Shown: positions 1 through 8,129 of the stretch, one piece after another | Layout: each line of letters opens with the position of its first letter | Position numbering within the stretch: position 1 is the stretch's first letter | Origin: Neobacillus niacini | GTDB taxonomy: Bacteria > Bacillota > Bacilli > Bacillales > Cytobacillaceae | DNA length: 64,000 nucleotides | NCBI RefSeq assembly: GCF_000759675.1 | Contig: NZ_BAWM01000006.1 | Location: 62,001-126,000 of the forward strand | Reading direction: 5' to 3' | Position numbers and translations under genes: made by a program | Notes under the pieces: model-generated | What the model was told of the DNA's origin: nothing | What the model saw: only the letters and a program-made list of their open reading frames with translations | Databases searched by the model: none

Positions 1-1
1 A

Positions 2-1237
2 GCTGTTTTGTCTCAGCATTCTTCGCAATCCTTTTCCTATACCGTAAAAGAAACCGTTTCTCTCGGTCGTTATGCCCATCAAACAGGCTGGTTTCAGACC
101 TGGGGTGAAAAGGATGAAATGATTGTACAGCGTGTCATGAAGCAGACAGGCATAGCTTCATTCCAAAATAAAAATATCCAAGAGTTATCCGGTGGAGAAA
201 AACAAAGGGTATTTCTGGCGCAGGCACTTGCCCAAGAGCCCGAAATCCTCCTTTTAGATGAACCAACGAATCATTTAGATTTATCCTATCAAAAAGAATT
301 GCTGGATTTATTAAAATGCTGGACGACAGAAACTGGTTTAACGGTCCTATCGATCTTTCATGATTTAAATCTTGCAGGCTTATATTGTGATCGCTTGCTT
401 CTGCTTGAAAACGGCAGGATTAATATAAACCATATCCCGAATGAAGTACTTCGGGAAGAAAGAATACGAGAAGTTTATCATACTGAAATTAAGAAGCATC
501 CCCATCCTAGAGTACCTGCACCGCAAATGGTGTTATTACCCGAAGAGAAGCAGGCTAAGAAAAAAATTCAAATCTATGAAGGGTTGTTACGTGTGAACAA
601 CGAGTTTATCGAATTAAAAGCCCCTTCCCCATTAAGGACAATGTCTTCAGGGGTTATAGGATCGGGAACAGGCTGGCATCAAACTTTTGTTAATCGACAT
701 GTTGGCAAGGACTATAACTGTAGTGATCATCGAAAGGAAATGGCAGACTTTTTAAAAGCAAAGGGCTTTGAACCTTCTGAAACAGTTGGAATGATGACCG
801 CAGTCGTTCTTGAGGATGTTTCCTATAAGTACTTTGCAGAAACTGGATTTTCACTCTTTGTTGTTGTGACTGCAGGTGTTGGAAACGCCATAGATGCCTC
901 CAAAAGTGAACAGCATACGTTTGATAAGGTGCCTGGCACCATCAATACCTGGATCTTCGTTAATGGTGAATTAACAGAGGAAGCATTTATTCAATGTATT
1001 ATGACTGCCACAGAAGCAAAAGCGAAAGCTCTCCATGATTTAAAAGTTATCGATGCGGTGACAGGCACCGTTGCTACGGGTACTTCAACGGATAGTATTT
1101 TAATTGCTGCTACCCAGGCTGGAGAAATTTTGGAGTATGCTGGGACGATTACAGCTTTAGGAAAACTGATTGGAAAAGCGGTATATGAGTGTACTTCAGA
1201 AGCAATTCAAAAGTCTCAAAAAAGGAAAGTCATATGA
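2..1237 (+). CDS. Cobalamin ABC transporter ATPase fused to CbiZ amidohydrolase (5' partial)
   Basis: The frame is open to the left edge, so the N-terminus with the Walker A loop lies outside the window. What remains starts at the Q-loop (VLSQHSSQ), followed by the ABC signature LSGGEKQR, Walker B LLLDEPTNHLD and the switch His (IFHDLN). This is the BtuD/FecE type of importer ATPase. After a linker, the last ~210 residues form a CbiZ domain (TGWHQTFVNRHVGKDYNC, MMTAVVLEDVSYK, GTVATGTSTDS). CbiZ cleaves the aminopropanol arm of adenosylcobinamide to give adenosylcobyric acid, so the fusion joins corrinoid uptake to salvage. B. subtilis YvrA is known to have the same ATPase-plus-CbiZ layout. 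It overlaps cbiB by an ATGA and is the first visible gene of the cob operon. Any cobalamin riboswitch would be upstream, outside the window. Confidence 0.9.
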   Translation, partial: AVLSQHSSQSFSYTVKETVSLGRYAHQTGWFQTWGEKDEMIVQRVMKQTGIASFQNKNIQELSGGEKQRVFLAQALAQEPEILLLDEPTNHLDLSYQKELLDLLKCWTTETGLTVLSIFHDLNLAGLYCDRLLLLENGRININHIPNEVLREERIREVYHTEIKKHPHPRVPAPQMVLLPEEKQAKKKIQIYEGLLRVNNEFIELKAPSPLRTMSSGVIGSGTGWHQTFVNRHVGKDYNCSDHRKEMADFLKAKGFEPSETVGMMTAVVLEDVSYKYFAETGFSLFVVVTAGVGNAIDASKSEQHTFDKVPGTINTWIFVNGELTEEAFIQCIMTATEAKAKALHDLKVIDAVTGTVATGTSTDSILIAATQAGEILEYAGTITALGKLIGKAVYECTSEAIQKSQKRKVI

Positions 1238-2217
1238 TCGTCTATCATTTAGCAGCTATAACGATTGCGTATTTCATTGATATGCTTATAGGTGATCCAC
1301 CCCATTGGCCACATCCTGTCAGATGGATAGGATCGTTGATTTCAGTTTTTGAAAAACGTTTGAACAAAGGAAAAAATAAGAGATTAAAAGGGCTCGCAAT
1401 GCTCCTTGTTATTTTATTGATTGTATTTTTAATTGTACTTTTATTAGTCGTGATAAGTTATCAAATTCATCCTATTGTTGGGATTGCCATTGAAAGTATC
1501 ATTATAGCGACAACGATTGCCCGGAAAAGTTTAAAAGAAGCTTCGCTTGATGTCTACGGACCCTTAGAAAAAGGGGATTTAGCGGGTGCAAGAAAAAAAC
1601 TATCATACATTGTTGGCAGAGATACAGATAGGCTAATTGAAGGTGAAATTGCACGAGGAGCAATTGAGACGGTTGCTGAAAATACAAGTGATGGCGTGAC
1701 AGCACCTTTGTTTTGGGCACTTATTGGGGGTGCACCGCTAGCAATGGTCTATAGGGCAACGAATACCTGTGATTCGATGGTAGGTTATGTGAATGAAAGA
1801 TATAAAGATTTCGGCTGGGCATCTGCAAAATGGGATGATGTTTTGAACTGGATTCCGAGCAGGTTAACGGGAATCATTATGATAATAGGAACAAAGCCTG
1901 TGAGAATAGAGTATCGAAAGGCATGGATGATATTGTTTCGAGATGCCATGAAGCATCCAAGCCCAAACAGCGGCTGGGGTGAAGCAGCTGTTGCCGCCAT
2001 TCTGGGGATTCAGCTTGGTGGGATCAACTATTATAAAGGAATCGCTTCAAACCGAGCAACGATGGGAGATCCTATAAATCCCATTCAAGCAGGTCATATT
2101 TTATTGGCTAATCGTATTTTAGATAAAACTGTCTTTTTATTTTTATTATTTTTATGGATAGGAGGGATGATTGTTGAATTGGCCTTCACATGGATCAAAT
2201 CCTCAGCACCTTTTTAA
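1234..2217 (+). CDS. cbiB: Adenosylcobinamide-phosphate synthase CbiB
   Basis: Integral membrane enzyme that joins adenosylcobyric acid to (R)-1-amino-2-propanol phosphate. The start is the ATG at 1234, which overlaps the upstream stop in an ATGA and has AAAGGAAAG before it; a longer frame from 1189 has no such signal. The 327-residue length fits the family. The family motifs GDPPHWPHPVRWIG near the N-terminus, AENTSDGVTAPLFW and YRATNTCDSMVGY in the middle, and several hydrophobic stretches (about residues 50-90 and near the C-terminus) are visible. It follows the CbiZ fusion, which makes its cobyric acid substrate, and precedes cobD, which makes its aminopropanol-phosphate substrate. Confidence 0.95.
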   Translation: MIVYHLAAITIAYFIDMLIGDPPHWPHPVRWIGSLISVFEKRLNKGKNKRLKGLAMLLVILLIVFLIVLLLVVISYQIHPIVGIAIESIIIATTIARKSLKEASLDVYGPLEKGDLAGARKKLSYIVGRDTDRLIEGEIARGAIETVAENTSDGVTAPLFWALIGGAPLAMVYRATNTCDSMVGYVNERYKDFGWASAKWDDVLNWIPSRLTGIIMIIGTKPVRIEYRKAWMILFRDAMKHPSPNSGWGEAAVAAILGIQLGGINYYKGIASNRATMGDPINPIQAGHILLANRILDKTVFLFLLFLWIGGMIVELAFTWIKSSAPF

Positions 2218-3250
2218 GTCGATGGGACTTTCGCTCCCAGAGATGTTTATTGATTTTAGTGCAAATATTAATCCATTAGGTCCGCCTACTGCTCTAAAAG
2301 AGAAATGGAATGATTTTTATCAGGAAATTACCGTGTATCCAGACCCATTTGCTGAAAATCTTAAGAATAGGATTGCAGAAAGCGAACAAACTTCTGTTAA
2401 TTCTATCTTAATTGGAAATGGGGGAGCTGAGCTTATTACACTTGTTGCAAGGTTCCTCTCCGGAAAACGGGTAGTAGTTGTAGAGCCATCTTTTTCTGAA
2501 TATGAAAAGGCATGTCGGGCTAACAAATGTGAGATACAGTACCATCAATTATTGGAGCCTAATTTTGAGTTAAGTATTGATGAGTTACTTCCAACCTTAT
2601 CATCTGCTGATGCTTTATTTTTGTGTAATCCGAATAATCCAACTGGTATTCAATATCCAGTGTCAACAGTAATTTCAATAATACAGGAATGTGAAAAACA
2701 AAATTGCTTTGTAATTTTGGATGAAGCATTCTATGATTTTTTAAAAGATTATCAATCTTTTATCCCTTACATAAACAAGTTCTCAAATTTAATCATCATA
2801 CGTTCGATGACAAAAATGTTTGCGATTCCAGGTCTTCGTTTAGGATATTTGGCTGCAGCCCCAGACATAATTGCAGCACTTAGACCATTGCAGCCCCATT
2901 GGAGTATCAATACGATTGCGTTATTGGCGGGTGAACTTTGTTTACAAAATAAAGAATTTATGAACGAGACGCAAGTCTATATTTCGGAAGAACGGGAACG
3001 GTTGTTTACATTCTTTAAGAAGAATAAATTTGTGATTACTTCTTCCCAAGTTAATTTTTATTTGTTACGAGATCCAAATCTCCAGGAACAGATTAGCTTT
3101 TTTGAATTTCTTTTACTCAAGGGGATTATTCCCCGCCATACGTTTAATTTTCCTGGTTTGGAAGGAAATTGGCTTCGCTTTGCTATAAAAAGTAAGGAAG
3201 AAAATAGTAAATTAATGGAGGTGTTGTTGGAATGGCGACAGCTTCATTAA
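2171..3250 (+). CDS. cobD: L-threonine-O-3-phosphate decarboxylase CobD
   Basis: PLP-dependent class I/II aminotransferase-fold enzyme that makes (R)-1-amino-2-propanol phosphate for CbiB. The N-terminal FSANINPLGPP, the central CNPNNPTG and the Schiff-base region SMTKMFAIPGLRLGY (Lys about residue 215) are all present, and the length of 359 residues is normal. Translation begins at TTG 2171 or the adjacent TTG 2174, behind a strong AGGAGGG at 2160-2166; spacing slightly favours 2174. The start lies inside the last 47 bases of cbiB, so the two are probably translationally coupled. The end overlaps cobU by 19 bases. Confidence 0.93.
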   Translation: MLNWPSHGSNPQHLFKSMGLSLPEMFIDFSANINPLGPPTALKEKWNDFYQEITVYPDPFAENLKNRIAESEQTSVNSILIGNGGAELITLVARFLSGKRVVVVEPSFSEYEKACRANKCEIQYHQLLEPNFELSIDELLPTLSSADALFLCNPNNPTGIQYPVSTVISIIQECEKQNCFVILDEAFYDFLKDYQSFIPYINKFSNLIIIRSMTKMFAIPGLRLGYLAAAPDIIAALRPLQPHWSINTIALLAGELCLQNKEFMNETQVYISEERERLFTFFKKNKFVITSSQVNFYLLRDPNLQEQISFFEFLLLKGIIPRHTFNFPGLEGNWLRFAIKSKEENSKLMEVLLEWRQLH

Positions 3251-3804
3251 TCTTTATTACTGGCGGGGTAAGAAGCGGGAAAAGTAGCTTTGCTGAAAAA
3301 ATAGCGTTAGAAAAAGCAATGGAAACTGGTGGTCAATTAAACTATTTGGCAACCGGCGTTGATTCCGACAAAGAAATGCGTGAACGAATTGCAAAACACC
3401 AAAGTGACCGAGAGGCTGGAACATTTCGATGGAGAACGATTGAAAAGTCACAAACTATTGGGGAGATTGAGGATTTTTTTAACGACGACGATATTATTCT
3501 TCTCGATTGCGTGACGACCCTTTTAAATAATGAACTGTTTTCAGCCAATCAAAAATGGGATCAGTCTTTTTTAGTACAAGTAATGGGAACTATTATGACA
3601 GGAATAAAGGAAATACGAGACAGGGCAAAAGTTTTAATTGTAGTCAGCAATGAAGTATTCCATGAGTCGATGGGTCAGAGTGACCTCGTTTTCACCTATG
3701 GACGAATTCTTGGGAAGATTCATCAGCAGCTGGTGAAGGCTGCTGATCAAGCCTTTTGGGTTGAAGCGGGAATACCATTCAAAATGAAGGGAGGTAGTAT
3801 ATGA
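3232..3804 (+). CDS. cobU: Adenosylcobinamide kinase/guanylyltransferase CobU
   Basis: Bifunctional enzyme of the nucleotide-loop assembly: it phosphorylates adenosylcobinamide and transfers GMP to give AdoCbi-GDP. Walker A is GGVRSGKS at residues 11-18, and the guanylylated His of the family is in KHQSDR (His56). The C-terminal half carries the usual VSNEVFHESMG and GRILGKIHQQLVKAADQAF segments. At 190 residues it is full length. It overlaps cobD upstream and ends in an ATGA overlap with cobQ. A second, degenerate CobU-like gene lies 2.8 kb downstream in the same operon (6615-7064), so this copy is presumably the catalytically complete one. Confidence 0.93.
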   Translation: MATASLIFITGGVRSGKSSFAEKIALEKAMETGGQLNYLATGVDSDKEMRERIAKHQSDREAGTFRWRTIEKSQTIGEIEDFFNDDDIILLDCVTTLLNNELFSANQKWDQSFLVQVMGTIMTGIKEIRDRAKVLIVVSNEVFHESMGQSDLVFTYGRILGKIHQQLVKAADQAFWVEAGIPFKMKGGSI

Positions 3805-5306
3805 AAGGAGTTATGATTCAAGGAACAGCATCCGATGTTGGTAAAAGCCTCATTGTGACAGCGCTTTGCCGGATGTTTGCCAATGATGGTATAAGAGTTG
3901 TACCTTTCAAATCTCAAAATATGTCCAATAACTCTTATGTTACAAAAGACGGAAAAGAAATTGGAAGGGCACAAGGGATTCAGGCGGAAGCCGCAAAAAT
4001 TGAGGCAACTGTATGGATGAATCCAATTTTATTAAAACCCCGCTCGAATCAAGATTCTGAGATTGTATATTTAGGAAAGTCTTTGAAAACTCTTTCTGGA
4101 AGAGGGTATCGGGACACTTTTTATGAAAAGGGACTTGATGTAATTAAGAAGTCTTTAGAACAGTTATCAAGTGAATACGAACTAGTAGTAATAGAAGGGG
4201 CGGGAAGCCCGGTTGAAATCAATTTAAAGGATCGAGAACTTGTGAATATGAAGGTTGCCGAGCTGGCAGATGTTCCAGTTGTTCTTGTAGCGGATATTGA
4301 TAGAGGCGGAGTTTTTGCAAGTATTATTGGAACTCTTGAGCTTTTGGAACCAGAAGAAAGACAAAGAGTAGCAGGGGTTATCATTAATAAATTCCGCGGG
4401 GATATCAGATTATTTGAAGATGGTATTCACTGGTTGGAAAAGAAAACTGATATTCCAGTTTTAGGTGTTCTGCCATATGTAGAGAATCATATGATTGATG
4501 GAGAAGATTCATTGTCATTAAACAATCAATTTTCAAGCAGACAAAAGGGCAATCTGGATATTGCTGTAATACAGCTCCCATTTATCTCGAACTATAGTGA
4601 TTTGGAACCTTTTTTATATGAAGAAGATGTATCAATCCGATGGGTGAAACAAGCTTCTGAATTTGGTAATCCTGATGCAGTTATTATTCCTGGTACAAAA
4701 AGTACAATGAATGATTTGAAGGCAATAACAGATACAAAGTTAGACTTTTTGATCCAAAACCATATTGAGAATGGCGGTTATGTTGTAGGTATTTGTGGCG
4801 GATATCAAATTCTTGGTGAAGAAATTATCGATGAAGCTGGTTCAGATACAGGGATAGTGAACAATAGTGTGAAAGGATTGGGATGTATTCCGGGGAGAAC
4901 GATCTTTTATGAAGAAAAAGAGACTGTGAGAACTGCAGGAGTATACCACGAAAATACAGGTTTGACCGCAAATGGGAAGCTAGAAGGGTATGAAATTCAT
5001 TTAGGAAAAACAGTTTTACATCAGCAAGGATGTTCCTTTTTATCGCTTGAGAACGGAAAAGAAGAAGGTTATTTTGGCAGGAATGGTCAAATCATTGGGA
5101 CGTATCTTCATCACCTTTTTCATAATGATCAATGGAGAAATCATTGGTTAAACATGATTCGGAATAGCAAAGGCTTGAACCGTAAAGAACCCATTTATAT
5201 AAGCAATTACAAAGATAAAAGATATGATGAGATTGCCAGCCAAATGAAAGAACATCTAAATTTTGAGCTGCTAAATGACATCATCAATAATTGGTGTTCG
5301 AAATGA
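3801..5306 (+). CDS. cobQ: Cobyric acid synthase CobQ/CbiP
   Basis: Glutamine-dependent amidotransferase that amidates four side chains of adenosylcobyrinic acid a,c-diamide to cobyric acid. The N-terminal half is dethiobiotin-synthetase-like, with the ATP loop GTASDVGKS at residues 9-17. The C-terminal half is a class I glutamine amidotransferase domain with nucleophile Cys332 in VGICGGYQILGE and a His in YLHHLFHN. The 501-residue length is standard. The start at ATG 3801 overlaps the cobU stop and follows GGGAGG. Its presence means the operon does more than salvage complete corrinoids: it can also accept a late de novo intermediate, although the ring-building cbi genes are not in this window. 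Confidence 0.95.
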   Translation: MKGVMIQGTASDVGKSLIVTALCRMFANDGIRVVPFKSQNMSNNSYVTKDGKEIGRAQGIQAEAAKIEATVWMNPILLKPRSNQDSEIVYLGKSLKTLSGRGYRDTFYEKGLDVIKKSLEQLSSEYELVVIEGAGSPVEINLKDRELVNMKVAELADVPVVLVADIDRGGVFASIIGTLELLEPEERQRVAGVIINKFRGDIRLFEDGIHWLEKKTDIPVLGVLPYVENHMIDGEDSLSLNNQFSSRQKGNLDIAVIQLPFISNYSDLEPFLYEEDVSIRWVKQASEFGNPDAVIIPGTKSTMNDLKAITDTKLDFLIQNHIENGGYVVGICGGYQILGEEIIDEAGSDTGIVNNSVKGLGCIPGRTIFYEEKETVRTAGVYHENTGLTANGKLEGYEIHLGKTVLHQQGCSFLSLENGKEEGYFGRNGQIIGTYLHHLFHNDQWRNHWLNMIRNSKGLNRKEPIYISNYKDKRYDEIASQMKEHLNFELLNDIINNWCSK

Positions 5307-6094
5307 GAAAACTTCTAAAGGGTTTCTTAATCGATCTGCAATTTTTTTCTGCAATTCCAGTTCATTTGGAATTACCGATGGATAAACCACATCTAAAAAG
5401 CGCAGTCCAAGCATTCCCTTTACTAGGACTGCTTCAAGGTGGCATTTATGCTTCGCTATTTTATGTATTGCTAGAATATACGCCTTTTTCCAATCTTGCT
5501 GTAGCATTCTTGCTTTGGCTAATGACGATTCTTTTAACAGGCGGAATCCACTTGGATGGCTGGATGGATGCAAGTGATGGCTATTTTTCATACAAAGATC
5601 AGCAAAAAAGACTCGAGATTATGAACGACCCTAGAACAGGCGCATTTGGTGTAATCTCAGTTATTGTTTTGTTAAGTTGCCGTTTACTTTTTATGTATGA
5701 GATAACAGTAAATGTACATGTCATTTCATACGTGATGATTTCAGCAATCCCTCTATTGAGTAAAAGTGTTATGGGTATGCTGTTATTAACAGTAAAGTCT
5801 TCTAAAAAGGAAGGACTCGGGGCGCTGTTCCAAAGTTCCGCAACAACGATGGATTTATGGACGTATCCAGCGTATATCATCGGATTTCTTGCTCTTGTGT
5901 CTTTATTTGATAGTGGAATTTTATATGTATCGATATTAATTGTGACAGCCTTTGTTATTTTGCTTTTTTGCCGTCGTAGTGCTGTAAAATGGTTCGGTGG
6001 TATTACGGGAGATGTTTTAGGGGCTTCAGTAGAAGGGACTGAGTTATTTCTATGGATGACACTGTGGTTGTTGCATTATTTCGCCATGGCCTAA
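5303..6094 (+). CDS. cobS: Adenosylcobinamide-GDP ribazoletransferase CobS
   Basis: Membrane enzyme joining AdoCbi-GDP with alpha-ribazole (phosphate) to make the final cobamide. The motif GGIHLDGWMDASDG (about residues 78-91) is the conserved Asp-rich active-site segment of the family, related to CDP-alcohol phosphotransferases. Several hydrophobic helices follow, and the 263-residue length fits. I chose ATG 5303 over the TTG at 5291 because it overlaps the cobQ stop as ATGA, like most junctions in this operon. Its alpha-ribazole substrate would come from the CblT/CblS pair at the operon's end. Confidence 0.93.
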   Translation: MRKLLKGFLIDLQFFSAIPVHLELPMDKPHLKSAVQAFPLLGLLQGGIYASLFYVLLEYTPFSNLAVAFLLWLMTILLTGGIHLDGWMDASDGYFSYKDQQKRLEIMNDPRTGAFGVISVIVLLSCRLLFMYEITVNVHVISYVMISAIPLLSKSVMGMLLLTVKSSKKEGLGALFQSSATTMDLWTYPAYIIGFLALVSLFDSGILYVSILIVTAFVILLFCRRSAVKWFGGITGDVLGASVEGTELFLWMTLWLLHYFAMA

Positions 6095-6663
6095 CAGAGG
6101 AGAATAAACGAAAAGCATATTTAGGCTGGAATGATTCCCCTCTTTGTCCTGACTCCACGAAGATGAGTACAAGCAGCAGGTACGATCTTCATTTTGCTAG
6201 TGATTTGCCAAGGTGCGTTACGACTACAAATATACTTTTTCCAAATAAAGAATTGAATCTTTTAACGCATTTACGAGAAATGAATTTCGGTAGATGGGAA
6301 GGAAAAACCTATGAAGAATTAAAAGATGTCCCTCTTTATCTGCGTTGGCTCTCGGATCCTATTTCTTATTGTCCTCCAGAAGGAGAGTCATTTGTAGAAT
6401 TCACAAAAAGGGTTGAAATGGGTTGGGATATGATTATTGAAGAAATTCTCTCTCAAAACATTCAACGATGTGCGATTATCACTCATGGCGGGATCATTAG
6501 ATATTTATTATCTCAATTTGCACCTCAACCTAGTGATTTTTGGTCGTGGCAGGTACCACATCATCAAGGATTTGAGCTTGTTTTTGAAAGAGAAGCATTA
6601 AGGAGGCGTGATCGTTGCACTTTATTACAGGCGGTGCCTTTAATGGCAAAAGAGCATGGGTAA
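6052..6663 (+). CDS. cobC: Histidine phosphatase, CobC-type alpha-ribazole phosphatase
   Basis: Phosphoglycerate-mutase-like phosphatase. The catalytic phosphohistidine motif is LFRHG at residues 9-13, the family segment KAYLGWNDSPL follows, and the second catalytic His is in IITHGGIIRYLL. In cobalamin operons this family removes phosphate from alpha-ribazole-5'-phosphate or from adenosylcobalamin-5'-phosphate made by CobS. The start at ATG 6052 lies 43 bases inside cobS, in another frame. The 203-residue length is typical. Position between cobS and the adenosyltransferase supports the cobalamin role, but the sequence alone cannot exclude a general sugar phosphatase. Confidence 0.85.
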   Translation: MDDTVVVALFRHGLTEENKRKAYLGWNDSPLCPDSTKMSTSSRYDLHFASDLPRCVTTTNILFPNKELNLLTHLREMNFGRWEGKTYEELKDVPLYLRWLSDPISYCPPEGESFVEFTKRVEMGWDMIIEEILSQNIQRCAIITHGGIIRYLLSQFAPQPSDFWSWQVPHHQGFELVFEREALRRRDRCTLLQAVPLMAKEHG

Positions 6664-7064
6664 AGGAGACTTATGGTGTAACCGGTAGTTGGTTTTCTTC
6701 CTATCTGGACACACCTTTGACAGAAGACTTTAACCATGTAAATAGTGATTTACTTGTAATAGAAGGAATTGAAATTTGGTTGAAAGAGTTAGCGAAAAAC
6801 TTTGACTCTAACAGATGTCGTGAAATCTGGAATCACACCATAAACAATTGGTATATTTGGGAAAAAGCAAAGTCACAGCGAAATTTAGTGGTGATTGGGA
6901 CGGACATAACAAAAGGAATTGTCCCGATAGAGAAAGAAAATAGATTATGGCGGGATGTCACAGGATGGGCTTATCAAGATCTTGCTGCAAGAGCAGATAA
7001 AGTAGATATCATATGGTATGGATTAAATCAAACTATCAAGCAAACGGGGGATGGGAAGCAATGA
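6615..7064 (+). CDS. Degenerate CobU-like protein (second copy)
   Basis: A 149-residue protein related to CobU. It starts FITGGAFNGKR, which matches the CobU N-terminus, and its end (IGTDITKGIVPIEKENRLW, then GWAYQDLAARADKV) matches the C-terminal half of that family. Two key elements are missing. The Walker A Ser/Thr after GK is Arg13, and there is no equivalent of the guanylylated His segment (KHQSDR in the first copy). The middle is also about 40 residues shorter. It starts at TTG 6615 behind AGGAGGCG (6601-6608) and ends in an ATGA overlap with the adenosyltransferase, so it is kept in the operon as a translated gene. It may have a regulatory or altered catalytic role, or it may be decaying. 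Confidence 0.7.
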   Translation: MHFITGGAFNGKRAWVKETYGVTGSWFSSYLDTPLTEDFNHVNSDLLVIEGIEIWLKELAKNFDSNRCREIWNHTINNWYIWEKAKSQRNLVVIGTDITKGIVPIEKENRLWRDVTGWAYQDLAARADKVDIIWYGLNQTIKQTGDGKQ

Positions 7065-7645
7065 AACTTTATACAAGAACTGGTGACAAGGGAAAAACAA
7101 GCATTATCGGCGGAAGGGTCGATAAGGATGATGTTCGAGTTGAAGCTTATGGAACAGTGGATGAAGTAAATTGTTTTGTCGGGCAGGTTATGACAGAACT
7201 TGATGAGTTAATCTTTAAGGATGTATTAGCAGACCTTGAAAAAATTCAGCATGAATTATTCGATTGCGGAGGGGATCTAGCCAATATTTCTGATAAGATT
7301 GAGTTTAAACTGCAGAAGGAATCGATTGATTACTTAGAAAAGAAAATCGATGAATATATTCAAGAAACTCCGGAGTTGGAAAGGTTTATTCTGCCAGGCG
7401 GTACCAAGCCATCTGCTTCGATTCATATTGCCAGAACGGTGACAAGAAGAGCAGAGAGATTAGTAGTATCATTAATGAAGACAGACGAGAAAACGCCTGA
7501 ATTAGCATTAAAATATTTAAATCGTCTTTCCGACTACTTCTTTGCGGTGGCTAGAGTGGTAAATTATCGACTCCATGTAAAAGACGTAGAATATGTTCGA
7601 AGTGCAAAGGTATTCAGGGATGGTAAACGTAAAGATGAAAAGTAG
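7061..7645 (+). CDS. pduO: Cob(I)alamin adenosyltransferase, PduO type
   Basis: ATP:corrinoid adenosyltransferase that adds the 5'-deoxyadenosyl group. The N-terminal ATP-binding segment KLYTRTGDKGKTS, followed by GGRVDKDDVRVEAYGTVDE, and the helical motif RTVTRRAERL with FILPGGT are the hallmarks of the PduO family. At 194 residues it is the usual single-domain form. ATG 7061 overlaps the previous stop and follows GGGGGATGGGA; an upstream extension in the same frame reads through the previous gene and is unlikely. The following cblT-like gene overlaps its 3' end. Confidence 0.93.
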   Translation: MKLYTRTGDKGKTSIIGGRVDKDDVRVEAYGTVDEVNCFVGQVMTELDELIFKDVLADLEKIQHELFDCGGDLANISDKIEFKLQKESIDYLEKKIDEYIQETPELERFILPGGTKPSASIHIARTVTRRAERLVVSLMKTDEKTPELALKYLNRLSDYFFAVARVVNYRLHVKDVEYVRSAKVFRDGKRKDEK

Positions 7646-8129
7646 AATGTTAAGTTTACTTGCATTGTTTTCAGCATTATCAGCTGTTGGCGCTGCCATT
7701 AAGATTCCTGCAATCGTAGGCAGCGTGGCTTTTGATGTTTTTCCCGCATTAATTGCAGCTGCTTTGTTAGGCAGTGGTGCGGGAGCAATAGTCGGTGCCT
7801 TAGGGCATTTGTTATCTGCCTTAATCGTAGGTTTTCCATTAGGACCGATGCATGTTCTAATCGCAATCGAAATGGCAGCTCTCGTTTTTATTTTTGCTGT
7901 TTTATATAAAAGAAATAAAAAAATATCAGCTAGTATTCTTTTCATCCTTGCGAATTCATTTGCTGCACCATTGCCATTTATTTTTTTAATGAATAAGGCT
8001 TTTTATGTCGCTATAGTTCCATCTTTATTAATAGGTTCTATTATCAATACAGTCATCGCTTTAGTGGCTATCCCAAGGCTAAAAGCTTTGGTCAAACAAG
8101 ATTTGATTAAAAAAGATGTGAAATTATGA
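7620..8129 (+). CDS. cblT: CblT-like alpha-ribazole transporter (ECF S-component type)
   Basis: A hydrophobic protein of about 169 residues with five or six membrane segments, Gly/Ala-rich early helices (LLALFSALSAVGAAIKIPA, AALLGSGAGAIVGALGHLL) and a positively charged loop, typical of substrate-binding S components of energy-coupling-factor transporters. In Listeria and Geobacillus the CblT/CblS pair imports and phosphorylates alpha-ribazole; here it lies directly before a cblS-like gene with an ATGA overlap in an operon without cobT, so the same role is inferred. The start is uncertain: ATG 7620 has AAAGG ten bases upstream, and ATG 7635 is the alternative. No ECF ATPase or T component is adjacent, so a shared housekeeping module would be needed. 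Confidence 0.75.
   Translation: MVNVKMKSRMLSLLALFSALSAVGAAIKIPAIVGSVAFDVFPALIAAALLGSGAGAIVGALGHLLSALIVGFPLGPMHVLIAIEMAALVFIFAVLYKRNKKISASILFILANSFAAPLPFIFLMNKAFYVAIVPSLLIGSIINTVIALVAIPRLKALVKQDLIKKDVKL

Noticed and set aside
928..1069. GGTGCCTGGCACC and GGTGACAGGCACC inside the CbiZ coding region as copies of the dispersed repeat
   Set aside because: They encode conserved CbiZ residues and the second hairpin is absent, so chance similarity is the simpler explanation.
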